This document shows positions 1 to 6,593 of a stretch of DNA of 10,421 nucleotides, one piece after another (within the stretch, counting starts at the first letter, position 1; each line of letters opens with the position of its first letter). Made by a program: the position numbers and the translations under genes. Source of the DNA: Gemmatimonadota bacterium (GTDB taxonomy: Bacteria; Gemmatimonadota; Gemmatimonadetes; Gemmatimonadales; GWC2-71-9); the NCBI GenBank assembly GCA_003221825.1, contig QHUE01000218.1, forward strand, positions 1 to 10,421, in the 5' to 3' direction. The notes under the pieces were generated by a model that saw nothing but the letters and a program-made list of their open reading frames with translations, made no database searches and was not told the origin of the DNA.

Positions 1-132
1 CCCCTGGGCGCGCGGTCGGTCGGTGTGGCGACGGGTTTCTACGACGTGCCGGCACTCCGCGCGGCCGGCGCGACCCACGTCTTTGCGGATCTCGGCGACA
101 CCCAAGCGGTGCTGGACGCGCTGTTTTCGTGA
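1..132 (+). CDS. HAD-like hydrolase, C-terminal fragment
   Basis: Only the last 43 codons lie in the window, in frame 1 from the first base to the TGA at 130-132. The fragment reads as the end of a Rossmann-type HAD phosphatase of the phosphoglycolate phosphatase kind. It has a GARSVGVATGFY strand-and-turn (residues 3-14 of the fragment), then an AAGATHVFADLGD segment and a closing helix. This matches the usual HAD ending, in which 'GA..VAVATG' is followed by 'GAD.VFDDL.D...VL..L'. The catalytic DxD motif and the cap domain lie upstream of the window, so the substrate cannot be told. The stop codon overlaps the GTG of the next gene (GTGA), which suggests translational coupling. Assignment to the superfamily is fairly good; the specific enzyme is unknown. 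Confidence 0.7.
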   Translation, partial: PLGARSVGVATGFYDVPALRAAGATHVFADLGDTQAVLDALFS

Positions 133-707
133 CCGTTGTTCGCGACGAGCTCGAGCTCAAGGCACGCGTGGACGACCCGGATGCGCTCCGGCAGGCGTTG
201 ATCGCCGCCGGCGCCGAGCTGTTGTACCGCGGCGCGATGCTCGACCGCCGCTTCGACCGGAAGCAGCGCCTGCGCAAGCGCGACGAAGTCGTGCGACTGC
301 GCGTGTACCACCCTGCAGATCGGTCCGCAGAATGGGGCGTGCTCGGGTGGAAGGGGCCGGTCGGCAAGCGCGCTGGCTACCGACACCGCGAGGAGTGGGA
401 GTCGCGCGTGGACGATCCGCGCGCGGTACTCGTCGTGCTCCGTCGTCTCGGTTACAAGGTCGTGCTCCGGATCGACCGCACCGTGGAGCAGTACCGGCTC
501 GGTGACGCGACGCTGCGCCTGGAATGGTATCCGGCGATGGATGTCCTGCTCGAAGTCGAAGGACCGCCCGAAGACATCGAGCGCGCGATCGCGGCCACGG
601 GTTTGGCGCGGAAGGCATTTCTTCCCGAATCGCTGCCGTATTTCACGGACGCCTACGAGAAGCGGACCGGCCGTCCGGCGCGCGTGTCGCGCGCCGACGC
701 GCAATGA
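129..707 (+). CDS. CYTH-domain protein (class IV adenylate cyclase / triphosphatase-like)
   Basis: This is a 192-residue single-domain protein with the layout of the CYTH (CyaB/thiamine triphosphatase) family, enzymes that bind triphosphates and divalent metal inside a beta tunnel. The hallmark ExExK motif is at residues 7-11 (ELELK). Further basic and acidic residues expected to line the tunnel are visible: RLR (56-58), WKGP (74-77), REEWESRVDD (87-96), LRIDRTVEQY (113-122) and the metal-binding-type strand DVLLEVEG (138-145). The GTG at 129 puts ExExK at the normal place near the N-terminus and overlaps the preceding stop. The family includes adenylate cyclases, thiamine triphosphatases and inorganic triphosphatases, and sequence alone does not decide between them. 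The stop at 705-707 overlaps the next start (ATGA). No signal peptide is seen, so it is probably cytoplasmic. Confidence 0.85.
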   Translation: MTVVRDELELKARVDDPDALRQALIAAGAELLYRGAMLDRRFDRKQRLRKRDEVVRLRVYHPADRSAEWGVLGWKGPVGKRAGYRHREEWESRVDDPRAVLVVLRRLGYKVVLRIDRTVEQYRLGDATLRLEWYPAMDVLLEVEGPPEDIERAIAATGLARKAFLPESLPYFTDAYEKRTGRPARVSRADAQ

Positions 708-1450
708 ATCCACCGATGAAGCTGCTGATGCCGCTGCGCGTCCCCGAGCTGGCGCCGTCGCTCGGGCGCATCATTGTCCCGCGGCGCCTGTTTGATCCGT
801 GGGTGCCGGTCGACGACATTCGTGAGGAGCTGGCGACGCGGGTGCTCGAGCTCGCCGGTGAAGGGCGCGCCGCCGCGGCGCGCGACGCCGACGGACAGGC
901 GCGCGCCCGCGTGCTGGAGGTGACCGGCCGGCGCGCGTGGACCGCGGCGTGGGACCACGCGGTCCGGCGCGCGGCGACCCGCGTGGGCGATGCGCTGGAC
1001 GCCGAGATCACGCGCACCGCACGCCAGGTCCGCATGCCGCGCCACCGCTCGCGCCGGCATTTGCTCAGCAAAGCCGAGAAGCGCGCGATCGTGGCGCGGC
1101 TGGGGACGGGCGGCGGCACATTTGTGGCCGCGCTGGACGAGCTCGAATCGGCCGGCGCGCTCGCCGCCGACGCCTCCGTGCTCGAGAAGGATGCTCACGC
1201 GGCGTGGCAGGAAGCGCTGCGCACGGTCGCACGGCGGCTCGAAGCGGCATGGCTGGCGCTCGAGGTGGAAGTCGACGCCGAGCGCGAGCGCTGGGCTCCT
1301 GAAATCGACAGGGTCGCTGCCTGGCGGCACGCGCTCTGGCCCGCGGTCGTGGTGTGGGTGCCTCTTGCCGTCTTGCTCTTGTGGCTTGGCCTGGTGTTGG
1401 GCGGCTACGTGCCGGCCCCCGCATGGCTCGCGGCCCAGCTGGGTTTCTAG
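704..1450 (+). CDS. Hypothetical protein with a single C-terminal membrane anchor
   Basis: I do not recognise this 248-residue protein. The start was chosen at the ATG overlapping the CYTH gene stop; the frame is open further upstream, but that part runs antiparallel to sense in the known CYTH gene. Visible features are an Ala/Arg/Glu-rich, mostly helical body (about residues 36-205), a basic patch RMPRHRSRRH at 110-119, a Gly-rich turn TGGGTF at 135-140, and one strong hydrophobic segment at about 210-234 followed by a short tail. There is no signal peptide, so the likely topology is a cytoplasmic body held to the membrane by its C-terminus. The gene sits tightly between the CYTH gene (4 bp overlap) and the peptidase gene (28 bp overlap). 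A role beside the CYTH protein is possible, but nothing in the sequence proves it. Confidence 0.65.
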   Translation: MNPPMKLLMPLRVPELAPSLGRIIVPRRLFDPWVPVDDIREELATRVLELAGEGRAAAARDADGQARARVLEVTGRRAWTAAWDHAVRRAATRVGDALDAEITRTARQVRMPRHRSRRHLLSKAEKRAIVARLGTGGGTFVAALDELESAGALAADASVLEKDAHAAWQEALRTVARRLEAAWLALEVEVDAERERWAPEIDRVAAWRHALWPAVVVWVPLAVLLLWLGLVLGGYVPAPAWLAAQLGF

Positions 1451-3594
1451 CTCTCCTCGTGTTCGGGGGGGCCGCCGCGCTCCCCGCGCAACTTCGCGTC
1501 GTCGAAGTGCCGATCTCCGGCCGCGCGAGTCTCGATTCGCTCGCGCGACTCGGGTTCGAAGTCGCCGATGTGCGGTCGATCGACGGCGCGCAGCGCGCGG
1601 TGATCGTCGTGTCGCCCGAGACAGAACTTCGGCTGGCGCAGCGCGGCTTCCGGACGCGGGCGCTCAGCGTGGCGCGCGTGACCACCGGCGCAGCCGCCGA
1701 CACGTTCCATTCGTTCCACGCATTCGACAATCCCGGCACCGGCATTCGCGCCACGCTCGCCGCCTGGGCGGCGTCCGATACGCTGATTCATCTCGATTCG
1801 GTCGGCGCGTCCTACGAAGGCCGGCCGATTCTCGCCGTGAAACTGGGGCCGCCAGACGACTCGCCCACGCGACCCAACGTGCTGTTTCTCGGCACGCATC
1901 ATGCACGCGAATGGATCTCGACCGCGGTCGCCATGAAGTTGATTCGCTGGCTGGCCGATTCCGGAGGGGCACTGATCACGGCGCACGACGTCTGGGTGAT
2001 GCCGGTCGAGAACCCGGATGGGTACCAGTACACCTTCACGGACGATCGCTATTGGCGGAAGAATCGCCGCCCGAACGGCGACGGCACCTACGGCGTAGAT
2101 CCGAACCGGAACTACCCCGCCTTCTGGGGCGTGGATGACGTCGGGTCGAGCGGAGTCCAGAACGCGGAGACGTATCGGGGAACGACGCCTGCGTCCGAGC
2201 CGGAGACGCAGGCGGTGATGGCGTTTCACGCCGCGCATCCGCCCGTGGCCTCAGTCTCCTATCACAGCTACACCGGGCTCGTGTTGTATCCGTGGGGATT
2301 TCGGGCCGGCGAGCTGGCGCCCGATTTGTCGCGCTTTCAAGCGCTCGCCGGGACCGATCTCGTGCCCGCCGTGACCGACAGCGTCCCGGAATCGACCATC
2401 GACCACTATCATCCCGGTCCGGGCTGGAATCTCTACACGACGAACGGCGAATACACCGACTGGGCCTACCGCACGTACGGCACCATCGCGTTCACGACCG
2501 AGTTGACGAGCGGCTGCTGCGTGAGCGGCCTCTACTACGGCTTCGAGTTTCCCGACGACAGCGCGCTGGTGGAGCGCGTGTTCCGCGACAATCTGCCGTT
2601 CGCGCGCGCGCTGATCGCCGCATCCGGCGATCTCGCACACGCGCCCGGCGTAACGGGTGCGGTACCCGCGGCGCCGCGATTCATGTCGCTCTGGCCCGAT
2701 TCCTGGCTGAGTCTCGACGCCGCCGATCCGCGGCCGCAGTTGACGGTACGCACCGCCACGGGCGTGCTCACCTCCCGCAGCTCCCAGACCGACTCCCTGC
2801 GCCGCGGCACACTGCGCACCGTATGGCGCACCGATTTGCGGGCCGACGCCGTGCGCGCCCTGCGGGCCGACGGAACGCCGATCACCGCCGAGCTGGTGTC
2901 GCTCGCCGGCGCCGAGCCGCTGGATGTCGGATGGAGTGGCTGGCGGCGCGATACGTTGCGCGTCGGGGGCAATTATTCGTGGTGGATGGCGGGCACCGAC
3001 ACGTTGACGTCGCCCGTCGTCGACCTGCGCGGCCGCACACTCGTCTGGCTGCATCTGTGGACGCGGCACTACGGCTCGGCGTTTACGCCGGCGCGGCGCG
3101 GCACCATCCAGTTCTCCGCCGATTCCGGCGCGACGTGGAGCGACGTCGCGGTGATCATCGGCGACGGACCCAGCTGGTATCCCATGCGAGTGGACCTGCC
3201 GCAGGCCGCCAACCAGCGCGGCGCCCGCGTGCGGTTCATCACGCAAGACTTCACCTGGTGGGTGGATGCCGTCGGCTTCGCAACCGACGCGAGTACGGCG
3301 TTCCTCCCCCTTGCCGCCGCAGCCGGCGCAGAGGTCTCGGAAAACCCGGTGCGGAACAATCAGGTCGTAATCTCGTGGCCCGCAGCCACAGGTGACGCGC
3401 GTCTATCCGTCTTCAGTTTCACCGGCGAGCGGCTATATCAGACCACGGTGCCCGCGCCCACGAATGAATATGTTTGGGACCTCACAACGGCGGGCGGAGC
3501 GCGGCGCGTGGTCAACGGGGCGTACATCATCGTCGTGGACGTCGACGGTCACCGCTACCGGCGGCGGCTCTTCGTCGCGCGTAGGGCGCCATGA
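1423..3594 (+). CDS. Secreted M14 zinc carboxypeptidase (carboxypeptidase T-like) with a type IX-like C-terminal domain
   Basis: A 723-residue exported metallopeptidase. The ATG at 1423 was chosen because it starts a clean signal peptide (about residues 1-23, ending AALPAQ); the frame is open back to 1354. Residues ~25-95 resemble an M14 propeptide. The catalytic domain (~100-400) has the zinc ligands H160 and E163 (in THHAREW) and H281 (SYHSY). It also has substrate-binding residues matching carboxypeptidase A R124/R127 (R209, R212 in DRYWRK) and N144/R145 (DPNRNY, 228-229), Y338 for Tyr248, and the catalytic glutamate E360 (TTELTSG). The residue matching CPA position 255 in the S1' pocket is Thr345, so neither a classic A nor B specificity is predicted. 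Residues ~500-622 look like a jelly-roll domain. The last ~80 residues look like a FlgD/type IX sorting domain. It overlaps acpS by 4 bp. Confidence 0.92.
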   Translation: MARGPAGFLALLVFGGAAALPAQLRVVEVPISGRASLDSLARLGFEVADVRSIDGAQRAVIVVSPETELRLAQRGFRTRALSVARVTTGAAADTFHSFHAFDNPGTGIRATLAAWAASDTLIHLDSVGASYEGRPILAVKLGPPDDSPTRPNVLFLGTHHAREWISTAVAMKLIRWLADSGGALITAHDVWVMPVENPDGYQYTFTDDRYWRKNRRPNGDGTYGVDPNRNYPAFWGVDDVGSSGVQNAETYRGTTPASEPETQAVMAFHAAHPPVASVSYHSYTGLVLYPWGFRAGELAPDLSRFQALAGTDLVPAVTDSVPESTIDHYHPGPGWNLYTTNGEYTDWAYRTYGTIAFTTELTSGCCVSGLYYGFEFPDDSALVERVFRDNLPFARALIAASGDLAHAPGVTGAVPAAPRFMSLWPDSWLSLDAADPRPQLTVRTATGVLTSRSSQTDSLRRGTLRTVWRTDLRADAVRALRADGTPITAELVSLAGAEPLDVGWSGWRRDTLRVGGNYSWWMAGTDTLTSPVVDLRGRTLVWLHLWTRHYGSAFTPARRGTIQFSADSGATWSDVAVIIGDGPSWYPMRVDLPQAANQRGARVRFITQDFTWWVDAVGFATDASTAFLPLAAAAGAEVSENPVRNNQVVISWPAATGDARLSVFSFTGERLYQTTVPAPTNEYVWDLTTAGGARRVVNGAYIIVVDVDGHRYRRRLFVARRAP

Positions 3595-3977
3595 GCGCGG
3601 TCGGCGTCGGGGTGGACCTGGTCGAGGTGTCGCGCGCGCGTGCGATGGTCGCCGACAAGGGCGCGCACGTCTTCGACCGGCTGCTCACCCCCGCCGAGGC
3701 CGAGTACTGCCGGTCGCGGCCCGAGCCGGCCGAGCATGTCGCCGTCCGCCTGGCGGCGAAAGAGGCCGTCTACAAGGCGCTGCAGGGGAGTGAGGCGGCC
3801 CGGGGGATCGGATGGCGCGATATCGAGGTCACCCGGGCGCCTGACGGTCGTCCCGATGTCGCGCTGACCGGGCTGGCGGCCCGCCGGGCAAAGGAGCTGC
3901 TGGTAACGCGCGTGCTGCTATCGCTGTCGCATACGCACGAGGCGGCGGTCGCAATCGCAGTGCTGTCAACAGATTGA
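3591..3977 (+). CDS. acpS: Holo-[acyl-carrier-protein] synthase
   Basis: AcpS transfers the 4'-phosphopantetheine group of coenzyme A to the serine of apo-ACP, switching on fatty acid synthesis in the cytoplasm. The protein has 128 residues, the normal family size. The diagnostic motifs are all present: GVGVDLVEVSR with the metal-binding Asp at position 9, LTPAEAEYC at 32-40, and RLAAKEAVYKAL with Glu58 and Lys62, matching the E. coli residue numbers. The end reads LSLSHTHEAAVAIAVL, the usual closing strand. The ATG at 3591 overlaps the stop of the peptidase gene (ATGA), and a weak AGGG ribosome site sits 5-9 bases upstream. Co-transcription with a secreted peptidase is probably just genome packing. 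No missing or odd residues were seen. Confidence 0.96.
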   Translation: MSAVGVGVDLVEVSRARAMVADKGAHVFDRLLTPAEAEYCRSRPEPAEHVAVRLAAKEAVYKALQGSEAARGIGWRDIEVTRAPDGRPDVALTGLAARRAKELLVTRVLLSLSHTHEAAVAIAVLSTD

Positions 3978-4002
3978 ATTCCCGACAAAATTACTCTACT
4001 TT
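3974..4002 (+). promoter_or_regulatory. Putative promoter giving a leaderless permease mRNA
   Basis: The 30 bp between acpS and the permease GTG is the only real gap on the plus strand and is strikingly AT-rich (about 31% GC over these 29 bases). TTGAAT at 3974-3979 (overlapping the acpS stop), a 17-base spacer and TACTTT at 3997-4002 form a plausible -35/-10 pair. The -10 is only a TAnnnT match. TACTTTG also resembles the FCB-type TAnnTTTG element with one base missing. Transcription would start at or beside the GTG at 4008. No Shine-Dalgarno sequence lies in front of that GTG, which fits leaderless translation. No clear Fur-type palindrome was seen. Confidence 0.45.
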
Positions 4003-4007
4003 GCGGC

Positions 4008-5780
4008 GTGCGGTTCGCTAGCGTCTCCTGTGTTCTTGCCGCCTGCCTTGCACAGCCACTCGCAGGGCAGGCGGCTGACTCTCTGGCCCTGTCGCGGCGC
4101 GTGGTTGCCGCGGCTTCGCTTGCCGCCAAAGAGTACGGCCTCGGCGTGGTCCCGGCCGGTGGGCAAATCACCCAGCCGGAGGAAGTCGAGGAAGCCAAGC
4201 TCTTCATTCAGCAGGCACAGTTCGACGTAGCAGGGCTCCCGGCGGCCGCGCGGGCCGGCACACAGCGCACGCTGGCGCGCCTCGTCCAGATGCTGGATTC
4301 GGTCGCCCCTCCCGACGCAGTCAGTCGCGTCACCGACAGCCTGGTGGCGCGGATTACGGCCGCCGCCGGCGGGCCCAAGGTCGTCGAGCCATTGCCTGTC
4401 AATCCTCCATCGCTCGCGCGGGGCGCCGTCGTCTTCCATGAGCGCTGCGTGGCCTGTCACGGGGAGACGGGACGGGGCGATGGGCCCAAGGCGAAGTCGC
4501 TCAAGGGGCCGCCGCCCGCGAACCTGGCGGACCACGGGCTCATGGGCGACAAGTCGCTGCTCGACATCTATCGGCGAATCGCCGTCGGCACTCCCGGCAC
4601 CGCCATGCCGGAATTCGCCGAGGACCTGCCCGCCGAGGATCGTTGGGCGGTCGCGTCCTACGTCGCGGCGCTGCAGTACGGCGGATCGGCGACCGCGGCC
4701 GTTTTCGCCGCCGTACGCCATCAAATCGATTCCGCGCTGGCGAAGCGGTCGGACAAGATCGCGGTCGATGCGTACATGACGTTCGAGCAGGTGGAAACGT
4801 CGATTCGCGCCAAGAATCCGGGTCTCGCGAGCGAGCTCGAGGGGAATTTCGCGTGGCTGCGTACGCGCGCGGTGAAGGCCGATCAGGCGGAGCGCAACAC
4901 GATTCGCGAGCGGTTGCTCGCGGGACTCGAGCGCGCCGAGCGCGTGGTGGCGGATCGCCCGTCCGGGATGAACCTCTTCGTCGCGTCGTTCTTCTTACTG
5001 CTACGCGAGGGGTTCGAGGCGATTCTGATCGTCGCTGCGCTGATGACGTTCCTCGCCAAAGCCGGCGCCCCCGAGCGGCGGCGCGAGGTGGCGCGCGGCG
5101 CCTGGCTCGCGGTCGCCGCGAGCCTGCTGACGTGGGTCCTGGTCGAGCTGTTGCTTCAGGTGACCACCGGGGGACGGGAGATGATCGAGGGCGGCACGAT
5201 GCTGCTTGCCGCCGCCGTCCTGTTTTACGTGAGCTACTGGCTGCTGTCCAAGATCGAAGCCGCCAAGTGGACGGCATTCGTACGCGGCAAGATGCAGAGC
5301 GCGCTGTCGTCCGGTTCGGGCGTCGCCCTGAGCGCCGTGGCGTTCCTCGCCGTCTATCGCGAGGGATTCGAGACGATCCTGTTCTACAAGGCGCTGTTCA
5401 CGTCGGCGGGATCGAGCGGCGTGCCGGTGGTGGCGGGCATCGCCGTCGGCGCGGTAGGGTTGGTGGCGGTCTATCTGCTCATCAATCAGCTGGGGCTGCG
5501 GGTCGCGATGAAGCCGTTCTTCGCGGTCACCGGCGTGATGCTGTACTACATGGCGTTCGTATTTGCGGGAAAGGGGATCGCGGAGCTGCAGGAAGCGCAG
5601 GTTATCCCGTTGACCGTGATCGAAGGCGCCCCCCGGATTCCCGTCCTCGGCATCTATCCGACGGTCGAATCGCTGATCGTGCAGGGATTGCTGATCGTCC
5701 TGGCAATCGTCGCGGCGGTGTGGGCCATGCGGCCGAAGCCCTCAGGCGCTCCCTCGCAGGGCGACCTCCTTCGGTCGTAG
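4008..5780 (+). CDS. Cytochrome c / FTR1-family iron permease fusion
   Basis: A 590-residue membrane protein. FTR1 proteins pass ferric iron across the membrane after oxidation of Fe(II); here the electron-handling part is built in. Layout: signal peptide (1-~22); an FTR1-type periplasmic segment (AAKEYGLGV at 39-47, then EEAKLFIQQAQ); and a class I cytochrome c domain at ~137-222 with heme site C147-x-x-C150-H151 and likely axial Met200 (GTAMPEF). A charged helical linker (~255-315) leads to a permease domain of about seven membrane helices (~321-575). The permease has two REGFE motifs, at 333-337 and 451-455, matching the REGLE iron-binding motifs of FTR1/EfeU. The GTG at 4008 gives a good signal peptide. 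The gene stands alone behind its own putative promoter, and its 3' end overlaps lgt on the other strand by 39 bp. No efeO or efeB homologue is in the window. Confidence 0.93.
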   Translation: MRFASVSCVLAACLAQPLAGQAADSLALSRRVVAAASLAAKEYGLGVVPAGGQITQPEEVEEAKLFIQQAQFDVAGLPAAARAGTQRTLARLVQMLDSVAPPDAVSRVTDSLVARITAAAGGPKVVEPLPVNPPSLARGAVVFHERCVACHGETGRGDGPKAKSLKGPPPANLADHGLMGDKSLLDIYRRIAVGTPGTAMPEFAEDLPAEDRWAVASYVAALQYGGSATAAVFAAVRHQIDSALAKRSDKIAVDAYMTFEQVETSIRAKNPGLASELEGNFAWLRTRAVKADQAERNTIRERLLAGLERAERVVADRPSGMNLFVASFFLLLREGFEAILIVAALMTFLAKAGAPERRREVARGAWLAVAASLLTWVLVELLLQVTTGGREMIEGGTMLLAAAVLFYVSYWLLSKIEAAKWTAFVRGKMQSALSSGSGVALSAVAFLAVYREGFETILFYKALFTSAGSSGVPVVAGIAVGAVGLVAVYLLINQLGLRVAMKPFFAVTGVMLYYMAFVFAGKGIAELQEAQVIPLTVIEGAPRIPVLGIYPTVESLIVQGLLIVLAIVAAVWAMRPKPSGAPSQGDLLRS

Positions 5781-6593
5781 CGATTCGGGCAGCGGCTGCG
5801 GTCCCGCCGGCACCCGCCATTTGTAGAGCAGCGCCGCTCCCAGCAGAATCAGCACCACGCTCATCCCCTGGGCCAGCGTAAACGGGCCGAGCAGCCGGTC
5901 GTCTTTCGCGCGCACCAGCTCCACGAGAAACCGTTCGGTCGCGGCAAACACGAGGTACCACGCAAAGAGCCAGCCGATGGCATGGCCGTGGTCGCGGCGG
6001 CGCCACAGCCACCAAAACACCAGCAGCATGATCACCGTCTCGTAGATCTCGGTCGGGTGCACCGCCACCACGAGATTCGGATCAGTCATCGCCGGAAAGT
6101 GGACGCCCATCGCCTGCAGATTGCCGACAGTCGTCGCCGGTAAGCCGTTCGGAAATTTCATTCCCCAGGGCAGGCTCGTCGGGATGCCGTAGTCGTCGTT
6201 GACGAGGAAGCAGCCGACGCGGCCCAGCGCATAGCCGAGCGCGAGCGGCGCGGCGCAGATCTCGGCCGTGAACCGAGGGGGGACGCGCCGGCGCCAGCCG
6301 TTCAGGAGGATGCCGGCCGCCGCTCCGAGGAAGCCGCCGTACCAGACGAAGCCGCCGCGCCGAAACAGCATGGCCGAGTCGTGGTACAGGAAGACATACC
6401 ACAGCTTCGCGCCGACGAGGCCGCCGATGACGCCGGCGATGATGATGTCGGCGGCGAAGTCCTCGTCGAGCCCGCGCGCGCGCAGGTCGAGCTGAATCGC
6501 CCACCCCGCCATCAGGAACGCCATCATCATCATCAGGCCGAAGCCCGTGAGTTCCAGGGGCCCGAGGTGAATCGTCAACGGTAAAACGGTCAT
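5742..6593 (-). CDS. lgt: Prolipoprotein diacylglyceryl transferase
   Basis: Lgt moves the diacylglyceryl group from phosphatidylglycerol to the lipobox cysteine of prolipoproteins at the cytoplasmic membrane, the first step of lipoprotein maturation. The 283-residue protein is the usual size, with about seven hydrophobic segments. Family landmarks in order: GGFVWYGG (80-87), the Lgt signature GRVGCFLVNDDYG (124-136) with the essential Arg at 125, HPTEIYE (179-185) and RFLVELVRAKDD (221-232). Two positions differ from E. coli: the place of His103 is Tyr85 and the place of Asn146 is Cys128; both variants seem familiar from other phyla. The ATG at 6593 overlaps the tsaD stop (ATGA). The frame is open further upstream, but only inside tsaD. 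It is the last gene of the minus-strand operon. Confidence 0.94.
   Translation of the reverse strand: MTVLPLTIHLGPLELTGFGLMMMMAFLMAGWAIQLDLRARGLDEDFAADIIIAGVIGGLVGAKLWYVFLYHDSAMLFRRGGFVWYGGFLGAAAGILLNGWRRRVPPRFTAEICAAPLALGYALGRVGCFLVNDDYGIPTSLPWGMKFPNGLPATTVGNLQAMGVHFPAMTDPNLVVAVHPTEIYETVIMLLVFWWLWRRRDHGHAIGWLFAWYLVFAATERFLVELVRAKDDRLLGPFTLAQGMSVVLILLGAALLYKWRVPAGPQPLPESLRPKEVALRGSA

Noticed and set aside
1447..3246. Long open frames antisense to the peptidase gene
   Set aside because: Their translations are rich in Arg, Ala, Gly and His without domains, as expected for the opposite strand of GC-rich coding sequence. The sense strand is a clear M14 enzyme.
3974..4007. Fur box in front of the iron permease
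   Set aside because: No convincing GATAATGATAATCATTATC-like palindrome or its hexamer repeats can be seen in the short AT-rich gap.
5762..5777. Small hairpin CGACC-6 nt loop-GGTCG near the permease stop, as a possible terminator
   Set aside because: The stem is only five base pairs, there is no T tract on either strand, and it lies inside the coding end of both convergent genes.
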